DNA from: Variovorax sp. UMC13
Lineage (GTDB): Bacteria; Pseudomonadota; Gammaproteobacteria; Burkholderiales; Burkholderiaceae_C
Direction of reading: 5' to 3'
Assembly (NCBI RefSeq): GCF_014170375.1
Contig: NZ_LZZW01000009.1
Span: 1-64,000, forward strand
DNA length: 64,000 nucleotides
Under the pieces are notes generated by a model. It saw only the letters and a list, made by a program, of their open reading frames with translations. It had not been told where the DNA came from and did no database searches. Below are positions 47,120-58,201 of this stretch, one piece after another. Positions within the stretch are counted from its first letter, which is position 1. Every line of letters begins with the position of its first letter. The position numbers and the translations under genes were made by a program.

Positions 47120-48416
47120 CCGGGAACAGGATCGCGAAACGCGAGCCCTTCCCCACCGTGCTCTCGATGCGCAGCTCGGCGCCGTGGCGCTGCGCGATGT
47201 GCTTGACGATCGCCAACCCCAGGCCGGTGCCGCCGGTCTCGCGCGAACGGCTGCGGTCGACCCGGTAGAAGCGCTCGGTCAGCCGCGGCAGGTGTTCCTT
47301 GGCGATGCCCGGCCCGCTGTCGCGCACCGCGTACTCGGCCCGGCCGTCGGGCAGCAGGCGCCAGCTCACCGCGACCTCGCCGCCACCCGGTGTGTAGCGC
47401 ACCGCATTGCTCAGTAGGTTCGACATCGCGCTCTGCAGTTCGGTCGGCACGCCCGCAATCTCCAGGTCGCCCTCGACCGTGAAGGACAGCCGATGCCCGG
47501 CCTGCGGCGCGAGCCGGCTCGACAGGCCGCGGCCCTCGTCCTCGCATTGCGCCATCAGCGCGCGCACGCGTGTCCACTGCATCAGCGTGGGGGCCGCGCT
47601 GCCCTCCAGGCGCGACAGCGTGAGCAGGTCGTTGACCAGCGTTTCCATGCGGTGCGACTGCTGCGCCATCAGCGCGAGATAGCGCGCGCGCTCCTCGGCA
47701 TCGAGCGGCAGGTTCTGCAGCGTCTCGACGAAGCCGGCCAGCACGGTCAGCGGCGTGCGGATCTCGTGCGAGACGTTGGCCACGAAATCGCGCCGCATCG
47801 CCTCGGCCTGTTCGAGCGCGGTGATGTCGCGCGTCAGCAGCATGCGGCGGTTGCCGGCATAGGGATGCACCTGCACCGACAGGCGCAGCGCATGGCCGCT
47901 CTGGCCGCGCGCATGGGTGGCGTCGATCACCACGTCGCGGCTGTAGTTCCAGGAGGCCAGGTAGGCGACGAAGCCCGGGTCGCGCACCAGGTTGGCCAGG
48001 TGCTGCAGGACATCGCGCTCGGCGTCGATGCCGAACTGCGCGGCCGCCGTCTGGTTGCACCACTCGATGCGGCCCTGCTCGTCGAGCAGCACCACGCCGT
48101 TGGGCGAGGCCTGGATCGCGGCCAGGAATTCCTGCAGCCGGTCCTCGGCCTGGCGGGTCTGCTGCTCGCGTTCGCGCAGCAGCTTGCGGATGCGTTCGGC
48201 GAGCTCACCCCAGACACCGGCACCGCGCGCCGGCAGGCCCACACCGCCCTGGCGCAGCACGCCCAGCAGGCGGCCGGCGCGCCAGGCGTCGAGCGCCAGC
48301 CACAACAGGGCGCCGATCCAGGCGCCCCAGCCGACGAAGCGCCAGCCGAAGAACCATTGGGCGAGCCCCGCCACGACGGCGGAGGCCATCAGGAAGGTGG
48401 CAATGCGAAAAGGCAT
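47064..48416 (-). CDS. phoR: Phosphate regulon sensor histidine kinase PhoR
   Basis: A kinase of 450 residues. Two N-terminal membrane helices (about 5-48) are followed by a PAS domain (about 95-200), then the DHp helix with phosphorylated His217 in FVANVSHEIRTPLT, and the ATPase domain with LLSNAVRYTPGGG (N-box), DSGPGIAKEHL (G1) and GGTGLGLAIVKHI (G2). It reads phosphate status through the Pst system and PhoU and phosphorylates PhoB. It is the last gene of the pst-pho operon and overlaps the MATE gene tail by 56 bases. Confidence 0.96.
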   Translation of the reverse strand: MPFRIATFLMASAVVAGLAQWFFGWRFVGWGAWIGALLWLALDAWRAGRLLGVLRQGGVGLPARGAGVWGELAERIRKLLREREQQTRQAEDRLQEFLAAIQASPNGVVLLDEQGRIEWCNQTAAAQFGIDAERDVLQHLANLVRDPGFVAYLASWNYSRDVVIDATHARGQSGHALRLSVQVHPYAGNRRMLLTRDITALEQAEAMRRDFVANVSHEIRTPLTVLAGFVETLQNLPLDAEERARYLALMAQQSHRMETLVNDLLTLSRLEGSAAPTLMQWTRVRALMAQCEDEGRGLSSRLAPQAGHRLSFTVEGDLEIAGVPTELQSAMSNLLSNAVRYTPGGGEVAVSWRLLPDGRAEYAVRDSGPGIAKEHLPRLTERFYRVDRSRSRETGGTGLGLAIVKHIAQRHGAELRIESTVGKGSRFAILFPVTRLRPARPAAGVPAVSA

Positions 48417-48457
48417 GGCGCGCGATTATCCGCCGCGGCCGCGAAGCGAGAGACGCC

Positions 48458-49150
48458 TCACACCGTGGCTTGGGCGGTCAGGCGGTAGCCGGCACCGCGC
48501 ACGGTCTCGACCATCGGCGCGGCGGCGCCCAGCGACTCGCGCAGGCGCTTGACGTGCACGTCGACCGTGCGTTCCTCGATGTAGACATGGTCGCCCCACA
48601 CCTTGTCGAGCAACTGCGCGCGGCTGTGCACGCGCTCGGCATGCTGCATCAGGTAGCCCAGCAGCTTGAACTCGGTCGGGCCGACCTTCAGCGGCGCGCC
48701 CTGCCAGGTCACGCGGTGGGTGGCGGTGTCGAGCGCCAGTTCGCCGATCTCGACGCGTTCCGCCACGGCTTCGGGCGCGCGCCGGCGCAGCACGGCCCGG
48801 ATGCGCGCCAGCATCTCCTGCGTGGAGAAGGGCTTGGTGATGTAGTCGTCGGCACCGGCGTCGAGGCCGGCCACCTTGTCGGGTTCGTCGCCACGCGCCG
48901 TGAGCATCAGGATCGGGATGGCCTTGGTGCGCGGGTCCTTGCGCCATTGGCGCGCGAGCTGCAGGCCGCTCTGGCCAGGCAGCATCCAGTCGAGCAGGAT
49001 CAGGTCGGGCAGGAAGGCGTCGATCTCGCGCTGTGCCGACACGCCGTCTTCCGACCAGATCGGCTCGAAGCCGTTGTGGCGCAGGTTGACGGCGATCAGC
49101 TCGGCGATCGACGACTCGTCTTCGACGATCAGGACGCGGGGTTTCTTCAT
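48458..49150 (-). CDS. phoB: Phosphate regulon response regulator PhoB
   Basis: An OmpR-type regulator of 230 residues. The receiver domain has acidic residues in IVEDESS, the phospho-acceptor Asp54 in ILLDWMLPG, and Lys in ARGDEPDKVAGLDAGADDY. The winged-helix DNA-binding domain (about 135-230) holds EFKLLGYLMQHAERVHSRAQLLDKVWG and VDVHVKRLRESL. It activates genes with Pho boxes, several of which appear in this window. It lies between phoU and phoR. Confidence 0.97.
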   Translation of the reverse strand: MKKPRVLIVEDESSIAELIAVNLRHNGFEPIWSEDGVSAQREIDAFLPDLILLDWMLPGQSGLQLARQWRKDPRTKAIPILMLTARGDEPDKVAGLDAGADDYITKPFSTQEMLARIRAVLRRRAPEAVAERVEIGELALDTATHRVTWQGAPLKVGPTEFKLLGYLMQHAERVHSRAQLLDKVWGDHVYIEERTVDVHVKRLRESLGAAAPMVETVRGAGYRLTAQATV

Positions 49151-49162
49151 TCGCAGATTGTC

Positions 49163-49864
49163 TTACTGAAGCGCTGCTTCGATGTCGTTCATCGAGGTGT
49201 GCCGCACGTCGGCACCCTTGACGATGTAGATGATGAACTCGGCGATGTTCTTGGCATGGTCGCCGATGCGCTCGATGGCCTTGGCCAGGAACAGCAGGTC
49301 CAGGCTGGCCGAAATGGTACGCGGGTCTTCCATCATGTAGGTGACCAGCTTGCGCACGAAGCCGTCGAATTCCTTGTCGATCAGGTCGTCGTCCTTGAGG
49401 ATCGACAGCGCCGCGGCGGTGTCGAGCCGGGCGAACGCGTCCAACGCCTTGCGCAGCAGGCCCGAGGCCATGTCGGCGGCGATGCGCAGGTCGGTCGAGG
49501 GCAGCGCGCGCGCCGATCCGCTTTCGATGATCGACTTGACCATCCGCGCGATCTTGTTGGCCTCGTCGCCCACGCGCTCGAGGTTGGCGGTGGTCTTGGA
49601 GATGGCGATCAGCAGGCGCAGGTCGCGCGCGGTCGGCTGGCGGCGCGCGATGATCGACGACAGCTCGCGGTCGATCTCGATCTCCATCGCGTTCACGCGG
49701 TGCTCGGTCTCCATCACGCGGTCGGCCGCTTCGGGGTCGAACTGCGCCAGCGCATAGACCGCCTGGTGGATCTGCGACTCGACCATGCCGCCGAGCTCCA
49801 TCACGCGCGAGGAGACGCCGTTGAGTTCGCTGTCGAACTGGCTGGAAAGGTGTTTCTCGGTCAT
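49163..49864 (-). CDS. phoU: Phosphate signalling protein PhoU
   Basis: A protein of 233 residues made of two PhoU repeats with their metal-binding acidic motifs: MENEL-like MVESQIHQAV and VMETEHRVNAMEIEID in the first, LDAFARLDTAAALSILKDDDLID and ERIGDHAKNIAEF in the second. It links the PstSCAB transporter to PhoR and keeps the regulon off when phosphate is plentiful. It follows pstB by ten bases. Confidence 0.96.
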   Translation of the reverse strand: MTEKHLSSQFDSELNGVSSRVMELGGMVESQIHQAVYALAQFDPEAADRVMETEHRVNAMEIEIDRELSSIIARRQPTARDLRLLIAISKTTANLERVGDEANKIARMVKSIIESGSARALPSTDLRIAADMASGLLRKALDAFARLDTAAALSILKDDDLIDKEFDGFVRKLVTYMMEDPRTISASLDLLFLAKAIERIGDHAKNIAEFIIYIVKGADVRHTSMNDIEAALQ

Positions 49865-49874
49865 CGCTTTCTCC

Positions 49875-50654
<780 letters not shown>

Positions 50655-50662
50655 GGGGGCTT

Positions 50663-51547
50663 TCAGAGCTTGTTGCGCGTCAGCACGCGCGCCAGGATGT
50701 TGAGGGCGAGCACGGCGACGGTGATCAGGAACACGCCGGCCCAGGCCAGCTGCTGCCAGTTCTCGTAGGGGCTCATCGCGAACTTGAAGATCGTCACCGG
50801 CAGGCTGGCCATCGGCTGGGTCACGTCCGAGGTCCAGAACTGGTTGTTGAGCGCGGTGAACAGCAGCGGTGCCGTTTCGCCGGCGATGCGCGCCACGGCC
50901 AGCAGCACGCCGGTGACCACGCCCGAACGCGCCGCGCGCAGCGTGATGCTCAGGATCACCTTCCACTTCGGCGTGCCCAGCGCATAGGCTGCTTCGCGCA
51001 GGCCCGGCGGCACCAGTTGCAGCATGTTCTCGGTGGTGCGGATCACGACCGGGATCACGATCAGCGCCAGCGCCAGGCCGCCGGCCAGGCCGGAGAAGCT
51101 CTTGAAGTAGGCGACGACCACCGCGTAGACGAACAGGCCGATCACGATCGACGGCGCCGACAGCAGGATGTCGTTGACGAAGCGCGTCACGTTCGACAGC
51201 CAGCCCTTGGGGTTGTATTCGGCCAGGTAGATGCCGGCCATGATGCCGATCGGCGTGCCGACGAAGGTGGCCATGGCCACCATCACGACCGAGCCGAAGA
51301 TCGCATTGGCGATACCGCCGACCTCGTTGGGCGGCGGCGTCATTTCGGTGAAGGTGGCGATCGCCAGGCCGCCGATGCCCTGGCGCAGCGTCTCCCACAG
51401 GATCCAGACCAGCCAGAACACGCCGAAGGCCATGGCGGCCAGCGACAGCGTGAGCGCGATCTGGTTGACCCGCTTGCGGCCGGCGAACTTCGCGGCGCGG
51501 GTCTCGTCGAGGGCCTTGATGCTCAACAGGCGTTCTGCGGTGGTCAT
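50663..51547 (-). CDS. pstA: Phosphate ABC transporter permease PstA
   Basis: A permease of 294 residues with six helices. Family marks are [15 protein letters not shown] [25 protein letters not shown], and the coupling loop [25 protein letters not shown] with [19 protein letters not shown]. It overlaps pstC by four bases, so the two permease subunits are made together. Confidence 0.97.
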   Translation of the reverse strand: MTTAERLLSIKALDETRAAKFAGRKRVNQIALTLSLAAMAFGVFWLVWILWETLRQGIGGLAIATFTEMTPPPNEVGGIANAIFGSVVMVAMATFVGTPIGIMAGIYLAEYNPKGWLSNVTRFVNDILLSAPSIVIGLFVYAVVVAYFKSFSGLAGGLALALIVIPVVIRTTENMLQLVPPGLREAAYALGTPKWKVILSITLRAARSGVVTGVLLAVARIAGETAPLLFTALNNQFWTSDVTQPMASLPVTIFKFAMSPYENWQQLAWAGVFLITVAVLALNILARVLTRNKL

Positions 51548-52626
51548 GACTTGGTTCCTTCGCTCTTCTTCATGCGTTGCAGCAGCAGCTTCGACAGGGC
51601 GAGCACGACGAAGGTGATGAAGAACAGCACGAGGCCGAGGTACATCAGCGCGGCCTGGTGCAGGCCCGCGCCGGCTTCGGCGAACTCGTTGGCCAGCGCC
51701 GAGGTGATGCTGTTGGCGGCCTCGAAGACCGACAGCGACTTGAGCTGGTTGGCGTTGCCGATCACGAAGGTGACCGCCATCGTCTCGCCCAGCGCCCGGC
51801 CCAGGCCGAGCATGATGCCGCCGACCACACCGGCCTTGGTGTACGGCAGCACCACCTTGGAGACGACCTCCCAGGTGGTGGAGCCCAGGCCGTAGGCCGA
51901 TTCCTTGAGCAGCGGCGGCGTGACTTCGAACACGTCGCGCATCACGGCGGCGATGAACGGGATGATCATGATGGCCAGGATGATCCCGGCCGACAGGATG
52001 CCGATGCCCACCGGCGGGCCCGACACCAGCGCGCCCAGGTAGGGCACGCCGTCAAAAAGCTTCTGCAGCGGTTGCTGCACGTAGGTCGAGAGGATCGGCC
52101 CGAAGACCAGCAGGCCCCACATGCCGTAGACGATCGAGGGCACGGCGGCCAGCAGTTCGATCGCGGTGCCGAGCGGGCGCTTGAGCCACGACGGCGACAT
52201 CTCGGTCAGGAACAGTGCGATGCCGAAGCTCACCGGCACCGCGATCACCAGCGCGATGAACGAGGTCGCCAGCGTGCCGTAGATCATCACCAGGCCGCCG
52301 TACTCGTCCTGCACCGGGTCCCAGGTGGAACTGGTCAGGAAGCCCAGGCCGTACTTGGTGATCGCAGGCCAGGCGCCGACGATCAGCGACAACAGGATGC
52401 CGATCAGCATGACCAGCGTCAGCAAAGCTGCGCCCTTGGCCAGCATGCCGAACAGTCGGTCGGTCGCGGCGCCGGTGCGCGGGCGCTTGGCCGGCGGCGG
52501 GGTGGCGGAAGCGCGGGCACGCTCGGCCGCGAGGTCGAGCGTCTGGGCGTTGGCGGGGAAGGTGGATGACAAGGGTCGCTCCGGCAATGGGGAAGGCGGC
52601 GCGTCGTCGAGCGGATGAGGGCTCAT
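51544..52626 (-). CDS. pstC: Phosphate ABC transporter permease PstC
   Basis: A permease of 360 residues with six helices after a 60-residue hydrophilic N-terminus. Motifs: [55 protein letters not shown], and [21 protein letters not shown]. The extension is long; an in-frame TTG about 50 bases downstream of the ATG, with GGAG six bases before it, is an alternative start. It follows pstS by 18 bases. Confidence 0.95.
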   Translation of the reverse strand: MSPHPLDDAPPSPLPERPLSSTFPANAQTLDLAAERARASATPPPAKRPRTGAATDRLFGMLAKGAALLTLVMLIGILLSLIVGAWPAITKYGLGFLTSSTWDPVQDEYGGLVMIYGTLATSFIALVIAVPVSFGIALFLTEMSPSWLKRPLGTAIELLAAVPSIVYGMWGLLVFGPILSTYVQQPLQKLFDGVPYLGALVSGPPVGIGILSAGIILAIMIIPFIAAVMRDVFEVTPPLLKESAYGLGSTTWEVVSKVVLPYTKAGVVGGIMLGLGRALGETMAVTFVIGNANQLKSLSVFEAANSITSALANEFAEAGAGLHQAALMYLGLVLFFITFVVLALSKLLLQRMKKSEGTKS

Positions 52627-52644
52627 GCGACGCGCCGGTGGACC

Positions 52645-53688
52645 TTACTTGGCGACGGCGACGGACTTACCCGACGCGTCCTTGATGCTGTCGTTCCAGG
52701 CCTTGGCGATCGAGGTCTTCACGACGTCGGGCATCGGCACGTAGTCCAGGTCTTCGGCCGTCTTGTCGCCGCTCTTGTAGGCCCAGTCGAAGAACTTCAG
52801 CACGCTGGCTGCGTTGGCGGGCTTGTCCTGCACCTTCTGCATCAGGATGAAGGTCGCGCCGGTGATGGGCCATGCGCCCTTGTCGGCCTGGTTGGTCAGG
52901 ATCTGGTAGAAGCTCTTGCTCCACTCGGCGCCGGAAGCAGCGGCCTTGAAGGCGCTGTCGTCGGGCGACACGATGGTGCCAGCGGCGTTCTGCATCTGGG
53001 CGTACGTCATCTTGTTCTGCTTGACGTAGGCGTATTCGACGTAGCCGATCGAGTTCGGCAGTTGCTTCACGAAGGCGGCGACGCCTTCGTTGCCCTTGCC
53101 GCCGGTGCCCAGGGGCCAGTTGACGGCCGTGCCTTCACCGACCTTGCTCTTCCACTCGGCGTTGACCTTGCTCAGGTAGTTGGTGAACAGGAAGCTGGTG
53201 CCCGAACCGTCGGCGCGGCGAACCGGCGCGATGGTGGCGTCCGGCAGGGCCAGCGAACCGTTCAGGGCCTTGATGGCGGGGTCGTTCCACTTGGTGATCT
53301 TGCCCAGGTAGATGTCGCCCAGGACCTGGCCGTTGAGCTTGAGATCGCCGGGCTTGATGCCGGTGATGTTCACGACCGGGATCACGCCGCCGATGACGGT
53401 GGGGAATTGCATCAGGCCCTTGGCTTGCAGTTCTTCGTCCTTCAGGGGAGCGTCGGAAGCGCCGAAGTCGACGGTCTTGGCTTCGATCTGCTTCAGGCCC
53501 GCGCCCGAACCGACCGACTGGTAGTTCACCTTGACGCCGGTGGCCTTGTTGAAGTCCGAAGCCCACTTGGAATACAGGGGTGCGGGGAAGCTGGCACCGG
53601 CACCGGTCACGTCTTGCGCAAAGGCGGGCGCGTGGGCGAAAGCGGCAGCCACGAGGCTGGCTGCTGCAAATTTGATCGTCGTTTTCAT
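52645..53688 (-). CDS. pstS: Phosphate-binding periplasmic protein PstS
   Basis: A protein of 347 residues with a signal peptide ([20 protein letters not shown]). Phosphate-binding segments are [39 protein letters not shown] and [16 protein letters not shown]. It delivers phosphate to PstCA. AAGGAAG stands before the ATG at 53688. A Pho box with 11-bp periodicity ends 66 bases upstream, so it heads a PhoB-controlled operon pstSCAB-phoU-phoB-phoR. Confidence 0.98.
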   Translation of the reverse strand: MKTTIKFAAASLVAAAFAHAPAFAQDVTGAGASFPAPLYSKWASDFNKATGVKVNYQSVGSGAGLKQIEAKTVDFGASDAPLKDEELQAKGLMQFPTVIGGVIPVVNITGIKPGDLKLNGQVLGDIYLGKITKWNDPAIKALNGSLALPDATIAPVRRADGSGTSFLFTNYLSKVNAEWKSKVGEGTAVNWPLGTGGKGNEGVAAFVKQLPNSIGYVEYAYVKQNKMTYAQMQNAAGTIVSPDDSAFKAAASGAEWSKSFYQILTNQADKGAWPITGATFILMQKVQDKPANAASVLKFFDWAYKSGDKTAEDLDYVPMPDVVKTSIAKAWNDSIKDASGKSVAVAK

Positions 53689-53751
53689 GAGGCTTCCTTT
53701 GTGAAGTTCAGCAATCCCGGGTTGGGGGTTGCCGCGAACTTTAGAAAGCTT

Positions 53752-53772
53752 GTGTGACATCGATGTGACACC
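53752..53772 (-). promoter_or_regulatory. Pho box of the pstS operon
   Basis: On the minus strand TGTCACATCGATGTCACA contains two TGTCAC half-sites exactly 11 bases apart, as in the PhoB consensus CTGTCAT-n4 repeats. The near edge is 66 bases from the pstS start. Confidence 0.8.
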
Positions 53773-53820
53773 CCTTTTCCCAATGAAAAAGGCCTCCGGG
53801 ACGCTGTGTACATGTGACGC

Positions 53821-53840
53821 CGTCACAGAATCGTCACGAT
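53821..53840 (+). promoter_or_regulatory. Pho-box-like repeat of ppx
   Basis: CGTCACAGAATCGTCACGAT holds GTCAC half-sites 11 bases apart, pointing toward ppx, 69 bases before its start. An overlapping palindrome GTGAC-GCC-GTCAC begins at 53814. Confidence 0.6.
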
Positions 53841-53905
53841 CCGACACCCCCGCCCCGGCTACCATCGGAGCCCGCCATTTCCCAGCGATCGCCTCCTATT
53901 TCTCC

Positions 53906-55420
53906 ATGCAAAACGGCTCCCTCCTCGCTGCGGTCGATCTCGGCTCCAACAGCTTCCGCCTCGAAATCGGTCGGGTCGACCACGGGCAGATCCATCGCAT
54001 CGAATACCTCAAGGAGGTCGTGCGGCAGGGCGCCGGGCTCGACAGCGCACGCAACCTGACGCCGGAAGCCATGCAGCGCGGCTGGGAGGCGCTGGCGCGC
54101 TTCGGCGAGCGGCTGGCCGGCTTCAAGCGTTCGCAGGTGCGCGTGGTCGCCACCCAGACGCTGCGCGAAGCCCGCAACCGCGACGAGTTCCTGCTGCGCG
54201 CGCGCACCGTGCTGGGCTTCGGCATCGACGTGATCCCGGGCCGCGAGGAAGCCCGCCTGATCTACCAGGGCGTGGCCCACATGCTGCCGCACAACGACGT
54301 GTCCGACCGCGAGCGCCGGCTGGTGGTCGACATCGGCGGCCGCTCGACCGAGATGATCATCGGCCGCGCGCTCGAGGCGCAGGTGATGGAGTCCTACCGC
54401 GTGGGCAGCGTCGCCTGGTCGCTCAAGCACTTCCCGCAGGGTCAGTTCACCGCCCCGGCCTTCCGCGCGGCCGAGATCGCGGCCAAGGCCGTGCTCGACG
54501 ACGCGCTCTCGAGCTACGGCGCCGACCGCTGGGACGTGGCCTACGGCGCCTCCGGCACCATCGGCGCGGTGGGCGACGTGCTGGCGGCCTCGGGCGCCGA
54601 ACCCGGCCTGGTGACGCGCGAGGGGCTCGACTGGCTGCTCGACCGCCTGCTCAAGGCCGGCAGCATCGAGCGGCTGCGCATGGACGGCATGCGCGAGGAC
54701 CGCAAGGCCGTGATCGGCGGCGGCGTGAGCGTGCTGCGCGCGGTGTTCGACCTGCTCGACATCCGCGAGATGAAGATCGCCCAGGGTGCCCTGCGCCACG
54801 GCGTGCTCTACGAGCTGCTGGAGCGCGACGACAGCGTGGCCGACCTGCGCGCCGCCACCGTGGCCCGGCTGGCCACCCGCTTCGCTGCCGACGCGGCGCA
54901 GGCGCGCCGGGTCGGCGAGACGGCGGCCGCGCTGTACGTGCAGCTCGACCCGGCCGCGCGGGGCGGCAGCACCGCCAGCCGCGCCGGCCGCGCGCTGCGC
55001 AAGCTGGGCTGGGCGGCGCAGCTGCACGAGATCGGCGCGCTGATCTCGCACAGCGATTGCCACAAGCACGGCGCCTACATCCTGGACAACGTCGACGCCC
55101 CGGGCTTCGCCTCCAACGAGCTGCACCAGCTGAGCCAGCTGGTGCTGGGCCACCGCGGCAAGTTGCGCAAGATCGAGACGGCCCTGGAAGACGACACCTT
55201 CGCGGCCCAGCTGCTCGCGCTGCGCGTGGCGGTGATCCTGTGCCACGCACGGCGCGATCCCGAGCCGCAGGCACTGAAGCTCGCGCGAAGCGATGCACGC
55301 ACCTTCAGCGTGAACCACCGTGCCGACTGGGCCGACACCTTCCCGCAATCGGCCCACCTGCTGCGCGAAGAGGTGCTGGCCTGGCAGAAGACCGGCTGGA
55401 AGGTCGTGCTCGGCAACTGA
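53906..55420 (+). CDS. ppx: Exopolyphosphatase
   Basis: A Ppx/GppA phosphatase of 504 residues that removes terminal phosphates from polyphosphate. Its ASKHA-type ATPase fold shows AAVDLGSNSFRLEIG, VVATQTLREARN, LVVDIGGRSTEMIIGR and YGASGTIGAV, followed by the C-terminal HD-like helical domain (LHEIGALISHSDCHKHGAYIL). It diverges from pstS across 217 bases containing Pho boxes on both sides. ppk lies 0.5 kb downstream on the opposite strand. Confidence 0.94.
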   Translation: MQNGSLLAAVDLGSNSFRLEIGRVDHGQIHRIEYLKEVVRQGAGLDSARNLTPEAMQRGWEALARFGERLAGFKRSQVRVVATQTLREARNRDEFLLRARTVLGFGIDVIPGREEARLIYQGVAHMLPHNDVSDRERRLVVDIGGRSTEMIIGRALEAQVMESYRVGSVAWSLKHFPQGQFTAPAFRAAEIAAKAVLDDALSSYGADRWDVAYGASGTIGAVGDVLAASGAEPGLVTREGLDWLLDRLLKAGSIERLRMDGMREDRKAVIGGGVSVLRAVFDLLDIREMKIAQGALRHGVLYELLERDDSVADLRAATVARLATRFAADAAQARRVGETAAALYVQLDPAARGGSTASRAGRALRKLGWAAQLHEIGALISHSDCHKHGAYILDNVDAPGFASNELHQLSQLVLGHRGKLRKIETALEDDTFAAQLLALRVAVILCHARRDPEPQALKLARSDARTFSVNHRADWADTFPQSAHLLREEVLAWQKTGWKVVLGN

Positions 55421-55444
55421 GGCGCCGCGCGACGCCCCGCCCTG

Positions 55445-55906
55445 CTACATCAGCTCGGGCGCCTGCACCGTCACCACCACGGTCTGCACGTCGCCGTCGC
55501 GTTCGCGCGTGCGGATCCACCAGACCGCGCCCTTGCGCACCGGGCAGCTGTCGTGCCCCATGCCCAGCAGTTGCGCGATCGCCTGGCCCAGCCCGGGCTG
55601 GTGCCCGACCACCAGCACCACCGACTTGCCGTTGGGCCAGCCGGCCGCGGCCAGCAGCGCCTCGGGGCCGGCATCGGGCGCGAGGTCGTCCCGCAGCTTG
55701 TACTTGCGGTCCAGCGCCATCACGGTCTGCTCGCAGCGCCGCGCCGGGCTGCTCACGATGCGCGTGCCGTCGGGCAGCTGGCGGTCGAGCCAGCTCGCCA
55801 TGCGCCGGGCCTGCTTCTCGCCGCGGGCGGTCAGTGCGCGCTGCATGTCGTCGCAGCCTTCGGTCCAGTCCTCGGCTTCGGCATGGCGCCAGAAGATCAA
55901 GTCCAT
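55445..55906 (-). CDS. sixA: Phosphohistidine phosphatase SixA
   Basis: A histidine phosphatase of 153 residues. The catalytic RHG-type motif is IFWRHAEAEDW, with the second His in LVVGHQPGLGQ and Arg in SSPARRCEQT. SixA removes phosphate from histidine on phosphotransfer proteins (ArcB, NPr in E. coli). It sits 15 bases downstream of ppk on the same strand and is probably co-transcribed. Confidence 0.93.
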   Translation of the reverse strand: MDLIFWRHAEAEDWTEGCDDMQRALTARGEKQARRMASWLDRQLPDGTRIVSSPARRCEQTVMALDRKYKLRDDLAPDAGPEALLAAAGWPNGKSVVLVVGHQPGLGQAIAQLLGMGHDSCPVRKGAVWWIRTRERDGDVQTVVVTVQAPELM

Positions 55907-55921
55907 TTCGAGCGTTCTCCT

Positions 55922-58087
55922 TCAGTTGCGCACGCGGCCCAGCCCGCGCGATGCGTAGCGCCCCATCAGCGCGGCCTGGGCGCCATGCGCCTCGATGCGG
56001 TGCGACGCGCCCTCCTCGCCGGGATGCGTGTCGCCCTGGACGCGGCGGTACACGCCGTCGGCGCCCAGGTCCCAGGCGTCCTTGCCGTCGTGCAGGTAGG
56101 CCACCAGGCATTCGTCGATCAGGCGCTGGCGCAGGCCCGGATCGGTCACCGGCCAGGACAGTTCGATGCGTCGCATCATGTTGCGGTTCATCCAGTCGGC
56201 GCTCGAGAGGTAGAGCGACTCGTCCTGGCCGTTGCGGAAATAGAAGACCCGCGAATGCTCGAGGAAGCGCCCGATCACCGAACGCACGCGGATGTTCTCG
56301 GTCAGCCCCGGCACCTGCGCCGGCAGCGTGCAGGCGCCGCGCACGATCAGGTCGATCTTCACGCCCTTCTGCCCGGCCCGCACCAGGGCATGGACCAGGG
56401 CCTCGTCGGTCAGCGCATTCATCTTGGCGACGATGCGCGTGGCATCGCCCTGCTCGGCCGCCAGGCCCAGCGCGTCGATCTGCGCCACCAGGTTGCGGTG
56501 CAGGTCGAAGGGCGCGAGCGACATGCGGTTGAGCTTCGGCAGCCGGCTCTGGCTGGCCAGGTGCACGAACACCGCCTCCATGTCGGCCGTCAGCAGCGGG
56601 TCGGCCGTGAGGTGGCTGATGTCGGTGTAGAGCGCCGCGGTGCGCGGGTTGTAGTTGCCGGTCGACAGGTGGCCGTAACGCTGCATGCGCTTGCCTTCGC
56701 GGCGCGTCACCAGCAGCATCTTGGCGTGGGTCTTGAGGCCGACCACGCCGTACACCACCTGGGCGCCGATCGACTCGAGCATCTCGGCCCAGTTGATGTT
56801 GGCCTCTTCGTCGAAGCGGGCCTTGAGCTCGACCACCACGGTCACTTCCTTGCCACGCCGCACGGCCTCGCGCAGCAGGTCCATCAGCACCGAGTCCGCG
56901 CCGGTGCGGTAGATGGTCTGCTTGATGGCCAGCACCTGCGGATCGAGCACCGCCTCGCGCAGGAAGGCCAGCACGCCGTCGAAGCTCTCGAAGGGCTGGT
57001 GGATCAGCACGTCGCCGCGCTGCAGGCGGTCGAAGAAGGACTGGCCCGGCGACAGCGTGATCGGGTAGGAGGCCTTGTAGGGTGCGAAGCGCAGTTCCTT
57101 GAACTGCGGCTCGTCGAGCAGGTCGATCAGTTGCGTGAGGCGCGCCAGGTTGACCGGCCCGTGCACCCGGTAGAGCGACTGCGGCGGCAGGTTGAACTGC
57201 GCGAGCAGGAAGCTGGCCAGCGACTCGGCGCAGCTGGCCGAGACCTCGAGCCGCACCGCCTGCCCGTAGTGCCGGTGCTCCAGGCCCTGGCGCAGCGCGG
57301 TGCGCAGGTTCTTCACGTCCTCTTCGTCGACCGCCAGGTCCGAGTGCCGCGTGACGCGGAACTGCGAAAAGTCGCCGACCTCGCGGCCCGGGAACATGCT
57401 GGAGAGGTGCGCGCGCACGATGCTCGACAGCGCCACGAACAGCGTCTTGCCGCTCGACACCTTGGCCGGCATGCGGACCAGCCGCGGCAGCACGCGCGGC
57501 ACCTTGAGGATGGCGATCGGGTTCTCGCGGCCGAAGGCGTCCTTGCCGCCCAGGCGCACGATGAAGTTGAGCGACTTGTTCGCCACCTGCGGGAAGGGAT
57601 GCGAGGGATCGAGCCCGACCGGGATCAGCAGCGGTCGCACTTCGCGCTCGAAGTAGTCGTGCACCCACTTGCGCTGGGCCGGGTTGCGCTCGCCGTGCGA
57701 AATGATGTGTACCCCGTGCTGGGCGAAGGCCGGCATCAGTTCGTCGTTGTAGAGCGCGTACTGCGTGTCGACCAGCGTATGAGCGATGCCGGCCAGCCGC
57801 TCGAAGGAAGCGACCGTCTCGTTGCCCTTGGCCTCGCCGAGGCTGGCCGCGATCAGGTGCGGCGCGGCGCGGACTTCGAAGAACTCGTCGAGGTTCGACG
57901 ACACGATGCACAGGTAGCGCAGCCGCTCGATCAACGGCACTTCGGCGCGCTGCGCCCAGTCGAGCACGCGCTGATTGAAGGCCAGGATGCTGAGGTCGCG
58001 GTCGAGCAGGGTCAGTGCGGGACGTGGGGACTCCGCTTCGGTGGCGGGTGGCGTTTCGGCCGGCGGAAGGGCCTGTTTGGACAACAT
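55922..58087 (-). CDS. ppk1: Polyphosphate kinase 1
   Basis: A kinase of 721 residues that makes polyphosphate reversibly from ATP. The N domain begins LLDRDLSILAFNQRVLDWA; the catalytic domain has LKTHAKMLLV with the phospho-accepting His, YGHLSTGNYNPRTAALYTD, and the second PLD-like half (DESLYLSSADWMNRNMMRRIE). The start at 58087 is preferred over an ATG at 58159 because a Pho-box-like repeat covers 58158-58173 and would otherwise lie in the coding region. Confidence 0.96.
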   Translation of the reverse strand: MLSKQALPPAETPPATEAESPRPALTLLDRDLSILAFNQRVLDWAQRAEVPLIERLRYLCIVSSNLDEFFEVRAAPHLIAASLGEAKGNETVASFERLAGIAHTLVDTQYALYNDELMPAFAQHGVHIISHGERNPAQRKWVHDYFEREVRPLLIPVGLDPSHPFPQVANKSLNFIVRLGGKDAFGRENPIAILKVPRVLPRLVRMPAKVSSGKTLFVALSSIVRAHLSSMFPGREVGDFSQFRVTRHSDLAVDEEDVKNLRTALRQGLEHRHYGQAVRLEVSASCAESLASFLLAQFNLPPQSLYRVHGPVNLARLTQLIDLLDEPQFKELRFAPYKASYPITLSPGQSFFDRLQRGDVLIHQPFESFDGVLAFLREAVLDPQVLAIKQTIYRTGADSVLMDLLREAVRRGKEVTVVVELKARFDEEANINWAEMLESIGAQVVYGVVGLKTHAKMLLVTRREGKRMQRYGHLSTGNYNPRTAALYTDISHLTADPLLTADMEAVFVHLASQSRLPKLNRMSLAPFDLHRNLVAQIDALGLAAEQGDATRIVAKMNALTDEALVHALVRAGQKGVKIDLIVRGACTLPAQVPGLTENIRVRSVIGRFLEHSRVFYFRNGQDESLYLSSADWMNRNMMRRIELSWPVTDPGLRQRLIDECLVAYLHDGKDAWDLGADGVYRRVQGDTHPGEEGASHRIEAHGAQAALMGRYASRGLGRVRN

Positions 58088-58155
58088 GATCACTGATTCT
58101 GGCGCAAGGACTGAGAACACCGCTGTCAGCGGAGATATGACAGTGTCGAGCGCCT

Positions 58156-58176
58156 TCATGACATTTTCGTGACGTT
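58156..58176 (-). promoter_or_regulatory. Pho-box-like repeat of ppk1
   Basis: On the minus strand CGTCACGAAAATGTCATG has GTCAC and GTCAT half-sites 11 bases apart, 71 bases before the ppk1 start chosen here. A further CTGTCATA half-site stands closer to the gene. Confidence 0.6.
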
Positions 58177-58201
58177 GTCACATGACGCCGGAAGGCGTCG
58201 A

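Noticed and set aside
55553-58096. An 847-residue plus-strand open frame opposite ppk1
   Set aside because: Its composition is the mirror of ppk1 codons and it shows no motif. ppk1 on the other strand is complete and well marked.
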